Origin: DATHRK01 sp035513295
GTDB lineage: Bacteria; Gemmatimonadota; Gemmatimonadetes; Longimicrobiales; RSA9
NCBI GenBank assembly: GCA_035513295.1
Contig: DATKCH010000095.1
Coordinates: forward strand, 12,799-76,798
Direction: 5' to 3'
DNA length: 64,000 bases
Under the pieces are notes generated by a model. That model searched no databases and had not been told where the DNA came from. It saw nothing but the letters and a program-made list of their open reading frames with translations. Below are positions 52,974 through 63,028 of this stretch, piece by piece. A program made the translations under genes and the position numbers. Numbering within the stretch: the first letter of the stretch is position 1; each line of letters begins with the position of its first letter.

Positions 52974-53984
52974 TCACCGGATCGAGACGAGCGCCTTGAT
53001 CGCGACGGCCTGGTAATCCCCGGACGTCCACGCACCGGACAGCTTGAACGGGATCAGGTTCAGCGTCGCCCCTGCGGTGAAGCGGTTGACCGCCTCCATG
53101 TCCGGCGCAGCCGCGACCCGGAGCCCGTCGCGCGGCAGCGCCGGGTTGCCCGTCGGATTCGAGACGGTGTACCCGATGGTCACCTCCGGGTGCTCCCTCA
53201 CCGCCGCCACGAACGCGGACAGGAGACCGGCGTCCGCCCCGGCGATGAGCCCGTATCCGATCACGTCCGCGTCCAGGTAGTCCCCCACGTTCGCGCTCTG
53301 CCAGGAGACGTGGGCGGACAGATCGAGCACCGGGACGGGGAGGTACTGGCTGATCGAGTGGGTGACGCCGACGCCCAGAGCGCCGATCGCCCCCACTTCC
53401 TCGTGCACCTCGACGGCGGGGAAGCCGCGCAGCGACACCTCGGTCCCGCCCGGCAGCCCGACCGCCGCCTGCACGACCGCGAACGGCACCAGCGGTACCT
53501 CCAGACCCCGCGGAAACGGAATGGCCAGGTCCGAGGGGTCCTGGCCGGCGGCGACGGCGGCGGCGGCCAGCTCCGGTCCGGGCTGGATGACGGCGCCGTC
53601 TCCGTCCCCGGAGACGGTCGGCGTCGAGGGCGCGGACGTCCCGTACGGGTCGTCGAACGTGCGGCCGTCGTAGGTCACCTGCTCGGGCAGGGTGGGAGTG
53701 AACGCGTCGTCGAACCCGGGCACCCAGGCGGCCATAGCGGCGATGCCGATGTCGAAGCCGAGGGCGCCGTGCGGCTCCGCGGAGTAGAAGGCGCCGCGGT
53801 TCAGCGCCGCGCTGACGCCGTGCGTTATGGGGCCCAGATAGAGCGGCGCGTTTTCCCGCGCCAGCATCTCGATCTGGCGCACGATGTCCGTGTCGGTGTC
53901 CTGCGCGCGCAGGGCGGCCGGAGCGGCGAGCGCGATGGTGGCCGCGGCCACCGCCGCGCGCCCGTGGTAGGACTTCCCGAACAT
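52974..53984 (-). CDS. Outer-membrane-type protein (DUF6588-like)
   Basis: 336-aa exported protein (signal MFGKSYHGRAAVAAATIALAAPAALRAQ). The mature part has YLGPITHGVSAALNRGAFYSA and many short amphipathic strands ending in RFTAGATLNLIPFKLSGAWTSG, like a small beta barrel; this fits DUF6588 proteins. ATG 53984 with GGGAGGGGGAAG upstream. Function unknown. Confidence 0.75.
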   Translation of the reverse strand: MFGKSYHGRAAVAAATIALAAPAALRAQDTDTDIVRQIEMLARENAPLYLGPITHGVSAALNRGAFYSAEPHGALGFDIGIAAMAAWVPGFDDAFTPTLPEQVTYDGRTFDDPYGTSAPSTPTVSGDGDGAVIQPGPELAAAAVAAGQDPSDLAIPFPRGLEVPLVPFAVVQAAVGLPGGTEVSLRGFPAVEVHEEVGAIGALGVGVTHSISQYLPVPVLDLSAHVSWQSANVGDYLDADVIGYGLIAGADAGLLSAFVAAVREHPEVTIGYTVSNPTGNPALPRDGLRVAAAPDMEAVNRFTAGATLNLIPFKLSGAWTSGDYQAVAIKALVSIR

Positions 53985-54099
53985 GCTTCCCCCTCCCGAA
54001 GTCGTCGCGTGGCGCGCCCGGACGCGGCTGTCGCCGCCGGACACGCAAGGGAGAGGAGCGTCCAAACTGGAGCGGGTGCGAGCCGCGGTCAACGTTCTT

Positions 54100-55329
54100 T
54101 CAATCCGGGCGGACGACCTCCGCCAGACGCCGCGCCGCCAGTTCGAGCGTCTCCAACCGCTTGCAGAAGGCGAACCGGACGAGGTCGGCGCCGGCGCCCG
54201 CGCCGTGGAAGAAGCTGGAACCGGGCACCGCGGCGACGCCGCCCGGCGATTTCGGGCCGGGCGCCCGGCTCAGGTCTCCCGCCGCGAGCCGGCGCGAGAA
54301 TTCCACGTCGTCCAGGTCCGACAGAGCCGTGAAATCCGCGAGGACGTAGTACGCGCCGGCCGGAACCGTGCACCGGAATCCCGCGCGGTCCAGACCCCGG
54401 ACGAGCGCGTCGCGGCGGCCGCGGTAGTCGGACGCGAGGGTGGCGTAGTAGGAGTCGTCCAGCGTCTCCAGCCCGGCCGCCACTGCCTCCTGCAGGGGCG
54501 CGGGCGCACCGACCGTGAGGAAATCGTGGACCTTGCGGATGGCGCCCGTGAGCGCCGGCGGGGACACGATGGTCCCCACCCGCCAGCCCGTGACGCTGAA
54601 CGTCTTCGAGGCGCCGCTGACCGTCACCGTACGCTCTCTCATTCCCGGGAGGGTGGCGAGCGGAACGTGCCGTCCCTCGTACACGATGTGCTCGTAGATC
54701 TCGTCGGTGACGGCGATCGCGTCGTGGCGCCGGCACAGCTCGGCGATCGCCTGCAGCTCCGCTTCGGACAGGAGCGCGCCCGTGGGGTTGTTCGGCGTGT
54801 TCAGCACGATCGCCCGGGTACGCGGGCCGAAGGCGGCGCCGAGGCGGTCGATGTCCAGCGAGAACCGGAGGCCTCCCGCGCCGCCGCCCGCCCGCTCCGT
54901 CTCCATGGGCACCCACACGGGCCGAGCCCCGCACAGGATCGCGTCGGGACCGTAGTTCTCGTAGAAGGGCTCCAGGACGATCACCTCCTCGCCGGGATCC
55001 ACGGTCGCCAGCAGCACCGCCGCCATCGCCTCCGTGGCGCCGCACGTGACCGTGATCTCGCGGTCGGGATCGACCTCCATGCCGTACCAGTCGGCGTAGC
55101 GCGCCGCGAGCGCGCTCCGGAGCCGGGGCGCTCCCCAGGTGATGGCGTACTGGTTCAAATCGGCCGCGATGGCCTCACGAGCGGCCGCCTTCAGCACGTC
55201 GGGCGCCGGGAAATCGGGAAAGCCCTGGGCGAGGTTGATCGCGCCATGCTCGCGCGCCACGCGCGTCATCTCGCGGATCACCGACTCCGTGAATCCGTGC
55301 GTTCGGGCGGCCGTCCGTGGTGCGGTCAT
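54100..55329 (-). CDS. Class I/II PLP aminotransferase
   Basis: About 409-aa aminotransferase (methionine/kynurenine transaminase type): INLAQGFPDFPAP, ITVTCGATEAM, LNTPNNPTGALLS, PLP lysine in SGASKTFSVTGWRVG, and FYENYGPDAILCGA. Cytoplasmic amino-acid transamination. Start ATG 55329 (an ATG at 55362 is also in frame). Divergent from aconitase. Confidence 0.92.
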   Translation of the reverse strand: MTAPRTAARTHGFTESVIREMTRVAREHGAINLAQGFPDFPAPDVLKAAAREAIAADLNQYAITWGAPRLRSALAARYADWYGMEVDPDREITVTCGATEAMAAVLLATVDPGEEVIVLEPFYENYGPDAILCGARPVWVPMETERAGGGAGGLRFSLDIDRLGAAFGPRTRAIVLNTPNNPTGALLSEAELQAIAELCRRHDAIAVTDEIYEHIVYEGRHVPLATLPGMRERTVTVSGASKTFSVTGWRVGTIVSPPALTGAIRKVHDFLTVGAPAPLQEAVAAGLETLDDSYYATLASDYRGRRDALVRGLDRAGFRCTVPAGAYYVLADFTALSDLDDVEFSRRLAAGDLSRAPGPKSPGGVAAVPGSSFFHGAGAGADLVRFAFCKRLETLELAARRLAEVVRPD

Positions 55330-55421
55330 TGAGTCGGACCTGGGTTTGCAGGGGTTGCGCATCGGGTCATCTTAAGCGGGCGCCAGCGACGCCCGAACCG
55401 CATCCCGACGATAGAGCCACC

Positions 55422-58235
55422 ATGACCGCCTTCGATACCCGCGCCACGATCCGCGTCGGTGGACGCGAGTACGGGATCCACAGCCTGCCCCGTCTCGCCG
55501 AGCACGGCCTGCAGGTCGGGCGCCTGCCGTACTCGCTGCGGATCCTGCTCGAGAACCTGCTCCGGCATCAGGACTCGATCGCGGTGGAGGGCGACGACAT
55601 CGAGGCGCTGTGCCGCTGGGACCCGAAGGCCGAACCCAGCCGGGAGATAGCCTTCACGCCCGCGCGCGTGATCCTGCAGGATTTCACGGGGGTGCCGGCG
55701 GTCGTGGACCTGGCGGCGATGCGCGACGCGATGGCGCGCTTCGGCGGCGACGCCGCGCGCATCAACCCGGTGCAGCCCGTGGAGCTGGTGATCGACCACT
55801 CGGTGCAGGTGGACGAGTTCGGGACGCGCATGGCGTTCGAGGTGAACGCCAGGAAGGAGTACGAGCGCAATCACGAGCGCTACGCGTTCCTACGCTGGGG
55901 CCAGGGCTCCTTCGACAACTTCCGCGTCGTGCCGCCCGAGACGGGCATCGTCCACCAGGTGAACATCGAGTACCTCGCGCGCGTGGTGTTCGGCGAGGAC
56001 GGCGTCGCCTATCCCGACACCCTCGTCGGGACCGACTCGCACACCACCATGGTGAACGGGCTCGGCGTGCTGGGCTGGGGGGTCGGCGGCATCGAGGCCG
56101 AGGCGGCGATGCTCGGCCAGGCGATCTCGATGCTGATACCGCAGGTGGTCGGCTTCCGACTCACCGGCGAGCTGCCCGAGGGCGCGACCGCCACGGACCT
56201 CGTCCTGCGCGTCACGGAGATGCTCCGCGAGCACGGGGTGGTCGGCAAGTTCGTCGAGTTCTTCGGGTCGGGGCTCGCCCGTTTGCCGCTCGCCGACCGC
56301 GCCACCATCGGCAACATGTCGCCCGAATACGGCGCCACCTGCGCGATCTTCCCGGTGGACGCCGAAACCCTCACCTACCTGGAGTTCACCGCGCGTCCGG
56401 CCGAGCGGATCGCGCTGGTCGAGGCCTACATGAAGGAACAGGGCCTGTTCCTGACGCCCGACTCGCCCGAGGCCGAGTACTCCTCGGTGCTCGAGCTGGA
56501 CATGGGCACCGTCGAACCCAGCATCGCGGGTCCGAAGCGCCCGCAGGACCGCATCGCCCTGACGGACTCGAGACGCGCCTTCCTGGGCGCGCTGCGCCAG
56601 ATGCGTAACGACGTGCCCGGCGCCGGAACCCCCGCCGGCAGCCGCTGGGAGATCGAGAACCTGGGCGAGTGGGCCGCCGAGGGCGGAGACGGGGCAGCGC
56701 GGTCGCCGGCGCGGAAGGCCGCGGCGCTTGCCGCGCCGGATGCACCCTCGCCGGAGTACCGGAAGGCGAGGGTGGCCACGGAAGAAGGCGAGCTGGAGCT
56801 CCAGGACGGTTCGGTCGTCATCGCGGCGATCACGAGCTGCACGAACACGTCCAACCCGTCGGTGATGCTGGGCGCCGGCCTCCTTGCGAAGCGTGCCGTG
56901 GAGCGGGGCCTGAAGCGCAAGCCGTGGGTCAAGACGAGCCTGGCCCCGGGGTCCAAGGTCGTGATGGACTACCTCGAACAGGCCGGTCTCGTGACCCCCC
57001 TCGAGGAACTCGGGTTCAACCTCGTCGGGTACGGGTGCACGACGTGCATCGGCAACAGCGGCCCGTTGCCGCCCGAGATCTCCGCGGCGATCCACGAGGA
57101 GGGGCTGGTCGCGTGCTCCGTGCTGTCCGGCAACCGGAACTTCGAAGGCCGCATCAACCCCGACGTGCGCGCCAATTACCTGGCGTCTCCGCCGCTCGTC
57201 GTGGCCTACGCGCTGGCGGGCCGCATGGACATCGACCTCTACGACGAGCCGCTCGGCACCGACGCCGACGGCCGCTCGGTGTTCCTGAAGGACATCTGGC
57301 CCACGCAGGCGGAGATCCACGAAACGATCCGCACGTCGGTCAAGCGGGAGTTCTTCGAGCGTGAGTACGCCGAGGTGTTCGCGGGCGACGACCGCTGGCG
57401 CGCGCTGCCGGTCCCGGAGGGAGCACGCTACGAGTGGCGGGAGGATTCGACGTACGTGAAGGAACCCCCCTACTTCGACGACATGGACGCCGAGGCGCCG
57501 CACATAGACGACATCTCCGGCGCGCGTGTCCTGGCGCTGATGGGCGACAGCATCACGACCGATCACATCTCGCCCGCGGGGTCGATCGCGAAGGACTCCC
57601 CGGCCGGCCGGTACCTGATGGACCACGGGATCGAGCCCCGGGACTTCAATTCCTACGGGTCCCGGCGCGGCAACCACGAAGTCATGATGCGCGGCACCTT
57701 CGCCAACGTGCGCTTCCGGAATCGCCTCGCGCCGGACAGGGAAGGCGGCTGGACCCGGCTCCTGCCGGCCGGCGAGGAGATGCCCATCTTCGACGCCGCG
57801 ATGAAGTACCGTGAAGCCGGCGTGCCGCTGATCGTGATCGCGGGCAAGGAGTACGGCAGCGGGTCCTCGCGCGACTGGGCCGCGAAGGGCCCCATGCTGC
57901 TGGGCGTGCGCGCGGCGATCGCGACGACCTACGAGCGCATTCACCGCTCGAACCTGATCGGGATGGGCGTGCTGCCGCTCCAGTTCGACGCGGGCGACGA
58001 CGCGGCCTCGCTGGGCCTCACGGGGCTGGAGGTGTACGACGTGTCCGGGATCGCGGACGCCCTGGACACCCCGCGCTCCGACCGCGCGGTCACGGTGCGG
58101 GCGCTCCGGGACGACGGCACGCAAACCGAGTTTCGGACGCGCGTGCGTCTCGACACGCCGCAGGAGGTGCTGTACTACCGCCACGGAGGCATCCTCCAGT
58201 ACGTGCTCCGTCAGATGATCGGCCCGGGAGCGTGA
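55422..58235 (+). CDS. acnA: Aconitate hydratase (AcnA type)
   Basis: 937-aa [4Fe-4S] enzyme of the TCA cycle converting citrate to isocitrate. Cluster cysteines are in SCTNTSNPSVM and GCTTCIGNSG; the C-terminal swivel domain has GDSITTDHISPAGSI and GKEYGSGSSRDWAAKG. A Ala/Arg-rich insert (about residues 415-445) is longer than usual. ATG 55422 begins the conserved domain. Confidence 0.97.
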   Translation: MTAFDTRATIRVGGREYGIHSLPRLAEHGLQVGRLPYSLRILLENLLRHQDSIAVEGDDIEALCRWDPKAEPSREIAFTPARVILQDFTGVPAVVDLAAMRDAMARFGGDAARINPVQPVELVIDHSVQVDEFGTRMAFEVNARKEYERNHERYAFLRWGQGSFDNFRVVPPETGIVHQVNIEYLARVVFGEDGVAYPDTLVGTDSHTTMVNGLGVLGWGVGGIEAEAAMLGQAISMLIPQVVGFRLTGELPEGATATDLVLRVTEMLREHGVVGKFVEFFGSGLARLPLADRATIGNMSPEYGATCAIFPVDAETLTYLEFTARPAERIALVEAYMKEQGLFLTPDSPEAEYSSVLELDMGTVEPSIAGPKRPQDRIALTDSRRAFLGALRQMRNDVPGAGTPAGSRWEIENLGEWAAEGGDGAARSPARKAAALAAPDAPSPEYRKARVATEEGELELQDGSVVIAAITSCTNTSNPSVMLGAGLLAKRAVERGLKRKPWVKTSLAPGSKVVMDYLEQAGLVTPLEELGFNLVGYGCTTCIGNSGPLPPEISAAIHEEGLVACSVLSGNRNFEGRINPDVRANYLASPPLVVAYALAGRMDIDLYDEPLGTDADGRSVFLKDIWPTQAEIHETIRTSVKREFFEREYAEVFAGDDRWRALPVPEGARYEWREDSTYVKEPPYFDDMDAEAPHIDDISGARVLALMGDSITTDHISPAGSIAKDSPAGRYLMDHGIEPRDFNSYGSRRGNHEVMMRGTFANVRFRNRLAPDREGGWTRLLPAGEEMPIFDAAMKYREAGVPLIVIAGKEYGSGSSRDWAAKGPMLLGVRAAIATTYERIHRSNLIGMGVLPLQFDAGDDAASLGLTGLEVYDVSGIADALDTPRSDRAVTVRALRDDGTQTEFRTRVRLDTPQEVLYYRHGGILQYVLRQMIGPGA

Positions 58236-58249
58236 GCGCCTGCTAGCGC

Positions 58250-58597
58250 GTGATGAGCGACCCCGCGACCACCCCGGAGCGCGTCGAACCGACGGAGGAC
58301 GAGGCGCGCCTTCGCGTCGTCTGGCGCGACGGCCACGTATCGGAGTACGAGCCGCGCGTGCTGCGGCTGGAATGCCGCTGCGCGGTGTGCGTGGAGGAGA
58401 TGACCGGCCGGACCCTGATCCATCCGGATCGCGTGCCCGCGGGCGTCTACCCGCTCGAGATCTCCTACGTCGGGAAGTACGCGTTGCGCTTCGCCTGGAG
58501 CGACGGGCACAGCACGGGCATCTATCCCTACGAGCTGCTGCGTTCGCTGTGCCCCTGCGAAGCGTGCGGCAGCCCCGGGTCCCGGAACGCCCCGTGA
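58250..58597 (+). CDS. DUF971 protein
   Basis: 115-aa protein with DUF971 (gamma-butyrobetaine-hydroxylase N-terminal-like) domain: RVVWRDGHVSEYEPRVLRLECRCAVC and LRSLCPCEACG. The four Cys probably bind Zn or an Fe-S cluster. The family is often near iron-sulfur or TCA genes, fitting aconitase just upstream. Start GTG 58250 or ATG 58253. Confidence 0.88.
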   Translation: MMSDPATTPERVEPTEDEARLRVVWRDGHVSEYEPRVLRLECRCAVCVEEMTGRTLIHPDRVPAGVYPLEISYVGKYALRFAWSDGHSTGIYPYELLRSLCPCEACGSPGSRNAP

Positions 58598-58652
58598 GCG
58601 TAAGCGGAGCCGGACGCGCGGTCGTCGGTCCATGCGGTCGGGGCGGCGCGTC

Positions 58653-59297
58653 ATGAAGGGAGACCGATCCCCCGCGGATCGCCTCACGCTCGACCCGGCC
58701 GCGGCGGCGGCGGCGCTCTCGCACCACCCGGTGTTCGGGCCCATGGTGCGGTTCGCCGGGCCGCCCGAACTGCCCCCGCCGAGCCTCGGGCACTTCCCGT
58801 TGCTGATGCGGTCGATCGTCTTCCAGCAACTGGCCGGCAAGGCCGCCGCGACGATCCACGGCCGGGTCCTGGAGGCGATCGGCGGGGTGGCGACCCCCGA
58901 AGCGGTGCTCGCGGCGCCCGATGACGCGCTGCGCGCAGCCGGCCTGTCCAAGAACAAGCTCGCCGCGGTGCGAGACCTGGCGGCCAAGGCCGCCGACGGG
59001 GCGCTGGGGCTCGACGGCATCGCGCGGGCCTCCGACCGGGAGGTCATCGAACGGCTCGTCCAGGTCCGCGGAGTGGGCGTCTGGACCGCCCAGATGTTCC
59101 TGATGTTCCAGCTCCGCCGGGCGGACGTGTGGCCGACGGGCGACCTGGGCGTACGGCAGGGATGGGCCAGACTCCACGGCGAGCCGGAGCCGCGCACGCC
59201 GAAGGAACTCGACCTGCTGGGACACGGCTTCCGGCCGTGGCGGACGGCGGTGGCGTGGTACTGCTACCGCGCGGTCGACGCGGGCATCCCGGGATAG
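58653..59297 (+). CDS. AlkA-like DNA-3-methyladenine glycosylase
   Basis: 214-aa HhH-GPD base-excision repair enzyme: FQQLAGKAAATIHGRV, AGLSKNKLAAVRDLA, LVQVRGVGVWTAQMFL (helix-hairpin-helix), and catalytic Asp in WPTGDLGVRQGW. No methyltransferase domain, so it is the stand-alone glycosylase form. ATG 58653, or 58632 in frame. Confidence 0.9.
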   Translation: MKGDRSPADRLTLDPAAAAAALSHHPVFGPMVRFAGPPELPPPSLGHFPLLMRSIVFQQLAGKAAATIHGRVLEAIGGVATPEAVLAAPDDALRAAGLSKNKLAAVRDLAAKAADGALGLDGIARASDREVIERLVQVRGVGVWTAQMFLMFQLRRADVWPTGDLGVRQGWARLHGEPEPRTPKELDLLGHGFRPWRTAVAWYCYRAVDAGIPG

Positions 59298-59302
59298 GCG
59301 AG

Positions 59303-60442
59303 TCAGACCGCCGGCGCCACCGCCTCCGGCGCGTCCGCCGGCGACCTGCCGCGGGCCTCCACCTTCCACGCGTCCACGACGTCCCCGCCGCGCACGCCCA
59401 GCACCGTCTCGTGCAGCGCCACGGAGACGCACACGTGGTTCGGGACGATCCGTACCCGGTCGCCCACTTCGGGGCGCCAGCCGGTGCCCCCCAGGTCGAG
59501 GACGCCGTGCTCCTCGGACGCGCGCGCGACCACCACGTCCGGCCGGTCCAGCAGGGACGCCAGGCCCGCGTCCGGGCCGGCGCGCAGCGGCTCGCGTCCG
59601 AGCGCCTTGGAGCCGGCGTCGACGACCGCCTGCCCGGGCACGGCGGTGCTCACCACCGTCGCGAGGACGGAGTACGCGCAGTCGTCCCAGCCGCACGCCC
59701 CGATCGCCGCGGTGGTGCGGTCGTTGTAGGCGTAGGTCCCGGGCCGGATCTCCGTCTGACGCGAGACCAGGTGCGACGACCAGAGCGTCGGCGTCGAGCC
59801 CCCGCTCACGACCGCGGGTTCCAGCCCGGCGTCCTGCAGCGCCGTTAGGAAGTCCGCGAGCCGGAGGTCCAGCGCCTCCAGGTCCCCGGCCTGGTCGCGC
59901 GCGGCCTGGCGGATGTGCCCGGGGTAGAAGAGCACGCCGCCGTACCGGACGCCGTCGCGCTCCGCCGCGAGGCGCGCGAGCGCGACGGCGGCGGCCGGCT
60001 CGCCCACCCCGCAGCGCCGCATCCCCACGTCGATTTCCACGAGCACGTTCGCCTCGGCGCCCCGCGCGGCGCACGCCGCCGCCAGGTCGGCGAGCGCGCG
60101 TTGGGAGTCTAGCGCGACGGAAACCGCATTCCGGACGGCCAGCGAAGCGGTGCGCTCGGCGCGCGCGCGACCCACGGCTGGGTAGGCGATCAGCACATCT
60201 CCGGCGACCCGCGCCATCACCTCGGCCTCGCGCGCGGTCGCGACGGTCGCCCCCGCGGCTCCGCGGGCGATCTGGGCCGCGAGCACGCGCGGCGACTTGT
60301 GGGTCTTCGTGTGCGGCCGCAGCGCGAGGCCGTGCCCGGAGGCGTAGCGGGCGGCGCGGTCCAGGTTGCGCTCGAGCCGGTCCAGGTCGACCAGCGGGAC
60401 CGGCGTCTCGACCTCCGCCAGGGTGGGGAGGAGTGCCATCAC
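59303..60442 (-). CDS. D-threonine aldolase / D-serine deaminase-like PLP enzyme
   Basis: 379-aa alanine-racemase-fold enzyme. PLP lysine in LRPHTKTHKSPRVLA, GVLFYPGHIR, SGGSTPTLW, metal site near the C-terminus PNHVCVSVALHETVLGVR. The family includes D-threonine aldolase and D-serine dehydratases. Substrate unknown. Confidence 0.9.
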   Translation of the reverse strand: MMALLPTLAEVETPVPLVDLDRLERNLDRAARYASGHGLALRPHTKTHKSPRVLAAQIARGAAGATVATAREAEVMARVAGDVLIAYPAVGRARAERTASLAVRNAVSVALDSQRALADLAAACAARGAEANVLVEIDVGMRRCGVGEPAAAVALARLAAERDGVRYGGVLFYPGHIRQAARDQAGDLEALDLRLADFLTALQDAGLEPAVVSGGSTPTLWSSHLVSRQTEIRPGTYAYNDRTTAAIGACGWDDCAYSVLATVVSTAVPGQAVVDAGSKALGREPLRAGPDAGLASLLDRPDVVVARASEEHGVLDLGGTGWRPEVGDRVRIVPNHVCVSVALHETVLGVRGGDVVDAWKVEARGRSPADAPEAVAPAV

Positions 60443-60449
60443 GCGGGCA

Positions 60450-62912
60450 TCAGGAGCGCAAGACGGGCACCCAGAACAGCGCGATTTCGTCCACGGAGAT
60501 GTCGGATTTCTCCAGGTCGATGGGCACCTCCTCGATCGCCCGGGCCTTTTCCGCCCAGTCGGCGTCGATCCGCCGCAGCTCCTCGGCGAGCTCGTCCTCC
60601 AGTTCCTCGAGGTCCCGCTCCGCCTCCCGGGCCCGTTCGTCCGCGGACCGCAGCCGCTCCTGGGTGCGGCGCGTCATGGACCGGCGCGAAGCCGCGCCGG
60701 AGAGGCTGCGGGTGCGGCCGCGGCCGCCCAGGAACAACTTCAGCAGGTCGCCCGCGCCGGCCACCAGTTCCTGCCGCTTGCGCTGTTCGACGTCGACCTC
60801 CAGCTCGCGCGTGCGCTGCTCGGACCGGAGGGCGCGCTTGCGTATGGCGTCGGCGCGCTTCTCGTACCGGTCGCGTAGCTGCGCGGCCTCCCGGTCGGCC
60901 GCGGCCTGCGCCGTTTCGTCCGCGCGGCGCGCGAACTCCTCACGCGTCTCGCCGACCCTCGACCAGAGGCCCAGCGGCTCGGACCGAAGCACCTTCACGG
61001 AGCGCGTCCGGTACAGGTGGGCCTCCAGGTCCTCGCGCACCCTGCGGAAGAACGCGGGGTCGTCCAGCGGGGCGTCGGTCAGCGCGTACACGGCGTTCCG
61101 CGGAGGCGCGTCCCGGAAGTCGGCCCGGTCGTAGTCGACCGGACGCGCGTCCTCGGCGCGCACGCGCTCGCCGATGGGAAAGAAGATCGCCTCCCACTCC
61201 TCGCGGTGGTCGACGCCGGCGCGGCGTTCGTCGAAGCGCAGGTGCACGCGCGCGGCGAGCCCGGGCTCGAGCCGCGGAGCCCCGGCCGCGGCGCCCACGA
61301 CGCCCGCCCATCCCGCCGCGGGATCCAGGTACCGCACGGGGACCGCGGGCACCACGACCGGCGCGACGGCGGTCTCGTCGTCGCGGGACGCGCCGGCGGC
61401 GCCGGCCTCCGCCGGGGCCGCCAGGGCGGGCGCGTCCGGCCCCGGGACCCGGCCCGCGGCCGGCGCCGCCCCGGATTCGGCGCGGGCGCTCGCCAGGTCC
61501 GCCGGCGGCCCCCCCCTGCCCGCGTCCCGCAGCGAACGGATCTCCGCGCGCGTGAGCGGTCCCCGCAGGTACGACATCGCCCAGCGGGTCGCGAACACGA
61601 CCGGCGCCGACGCGCGCGTGCTGTGCGCGAGGAACCTGCGCTTGCCGAGGCCGCCGATCCGCTCGCCGAGCTCGCCCACGTCGGCGCCCCCCGACGCCGA
61701 GCGCAGCGCCTCCAGGACGCGCTCCTTGTCGCGCTCGGTCTGCAGCCGTCCGATCATCCAGGTGCCGGCGTTGGACATCGCCTTGTAGTCGAGGTCCACG
61801 GGGTTCTGCGTGGAGATCACCATGCCGACGCCGTGCGCGCGCGCCTGCTTGAGGATCGTCAGGATGGGCTGCTTGGAGGGCGGAGCCGCGGTCGGCGGCA
61901 GGAATCCGAACGCCTCGTCCATGTAGATCAGCGCTCGCAGGTCGGACGTCCCGGGCTGCCTGCGGATCCACGTCACGACCTTCGACAGCAGCAGCGTCAC
62001 GAAGAACTGCCGCTCGGCGTCGCCCAGGTGCGAGATCGTCATGACCGCGGCGCGCGTCCGCCCGCCGGTGCCACCCAGGAACGCATCCACGTCGAGCGGA
62101 ACGCCCCGGAGCCACTCCGCGAACGCGGGCGACGCGAGCAGCGCGTTGAGCTTCAGCGCGAGCTTCCGGCGGTCCTTTCCGGGGAAGAAGGTCTCGAGAT
62201 CGAACACGCCCAGCCGACGGATCGGAGGGTCCGCCACGCGGCCGATCAGCGTGGCGAGGTCCAGGTCGCGGCCCTCGCGCCAGGAATGCTCGATCAGGTT
62301 GGACAGCAGGATGTGCTCGCGGCTCGAGATCGGATCGGGGTCGATGTCGACGAGCACGAGCAGGCCGGACACGATGCCCGAGATCTCGTCGCGCAGAACC
62401 TCGCCGTGGTCCTCCCACCCGAGGTCCGGCGCCGCCATGGAACCCACCACGTCGACCGGCGTGCCGGCGCCCGAGCCGGGCGTGTAGAGGGATACCTCCG
62501 ACCGGTCCCGGAGCTGCCGCACGCGCGCCCCATCGATGCCCCATTCGGACAGCCCGCCGCGCCAGCGCGCGGCTGTCGCCGCCGCGAATTCCGCCACGCT
62601 CGAGCCGTCTCGCCGCGCCTCGCCAGCGTCCACCCAGGGCTCGAAGTCGGACGCGCTCAGATCCGGGAACGCGAGCAGCAGGTTGCCCAGGTCGCCCTTG
62701 GGGTCGATGGCGAGCACCGGCACGCCCTGGAGCAGCGCCTCCTCGATCATGACGACGCCGAGGCCCGTCTTTCCCGACCCCGTCATGCCGATGATGACGC
62801 CGTGGGTGGTGAGGTCGCGCCCCGCGAGGAGGTAGTCCTCCCCGCCGCGATCCCCCGTCTCCGGGTCGATCACGCCGCCCAGGTGGAATGTGCCTGCCGC
62901 GCGTTCTTTCAT
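60450..62912 (-). CDS. HerA/YjgR-like ATPase (DUF853-type)
   Basis: 820-aa cytoplasmic ATPase. N-terminal RecA-like core: Walker A IIGMTGSGKTGLG, LAIDPKGDLGNLLL, Walker B ALIYMDEAFGFLPP, STQNPVDLDYKA and an arginine/sensor region. The C-terminal half is a long charged coiled-coil (EERERDLEELEDELAEEL-like). Family members are DUF853/YjgR and HerA-like translocases of uncertain role. Start ATG 62912 gives the conserved FHLGGVIDPETGD. Confidence 0.88.
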   Translation of the reverse strand: MKERAAGTFHLGGVIDPETGDRGGEDYLLAGRDLTTHGVIIGMTGSGKTGLGVVMIEEALLQGVPVLAIDPKGDLGNLLLAFPDLSASDFEPWVDAGEARRDGSSVAEFAAATAARWRGGLSEWGIDGARVRQLRDRSEVSLYTPGSGAGTPVDVVGSMAAPDLGWEDHGEVLRDEISGIVSGLLVLVDIDPDPISSREHILLSNLIEHSWREGRDLDLATLIGRVADPPIRRLGVFDLETFFPGKDRRKLALKLNALLASPAFAEWLRGVPLDVDAFLGGTGGRTRAAVMTISHLGDAERQFFVTLLLSKVVTWIRRQPGTSDLRALIYMDEAFGFLPPTAAPPSKQPILTILKQARAHGVGMVISTQNPVDLDYKAMSNAGTWMIGRLQTERDKERVLEALRSASGGADVGELGERIGGLGKRRFLAHSTRASAPVVFATRWAMSYLRGPLTRAEIRSLRDAGRGGPPADLASARAESGAAPAAGRVPGPDAPALAAPAEAGAAGASRDDETAVAPVVVPAVPVRYLDPAAGWAGVVGAAAGAPRLEPGLAARVHLRFDERRAGVDHREEWEAIFFPIGERVRAEDARPVDYDRADFRDAPPRNAVYALTDAPLDDPAFFRRVREDLEAHLYRTRSVKVLRSEPLGLWSRVGETREEFARRADETAQAAADREAAQLRDRYEKRADAIRKRALRSEQRTRELEVDVEQRKRQELVAGAGDLLKLFLGGRGRTRSLSGAASRRSMTRRTQERLRSADERAREAERDLEELEDELAEELRRIDADWAEKARAIEEVPIDLEKSDISVDEIALFWVPVLRS

Positions 62913-63028
62913 GGTCACGCCGTGAGGGCCTCGCGTCGGGGGATCGGTCGCGCGAAGTTGCGTTCGGCGTCCCCGGCTCCGCAAACCGGCCGGCGGTCCG
63001 GCCCTCACGATTCCGTCCCACCGCGCGC

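Noticed and set aside
55890..60074. Minus-strand open frame of nearly 1400 codons across aconitase and the following genes
   Set aside because: Low-complexity Arg/Ala/Gly translation antisense to clearly conserved genes; typical of GC-rich DNA where stop codons are rare.
60450..62912. HerA-like ATPase as part of an anti-phage (HerA-nuclease) system
   Set aside because: The family is of the DUF853/YjgR type and no NurA, Sir2, DUF4297 or other effector gene is adjacent.
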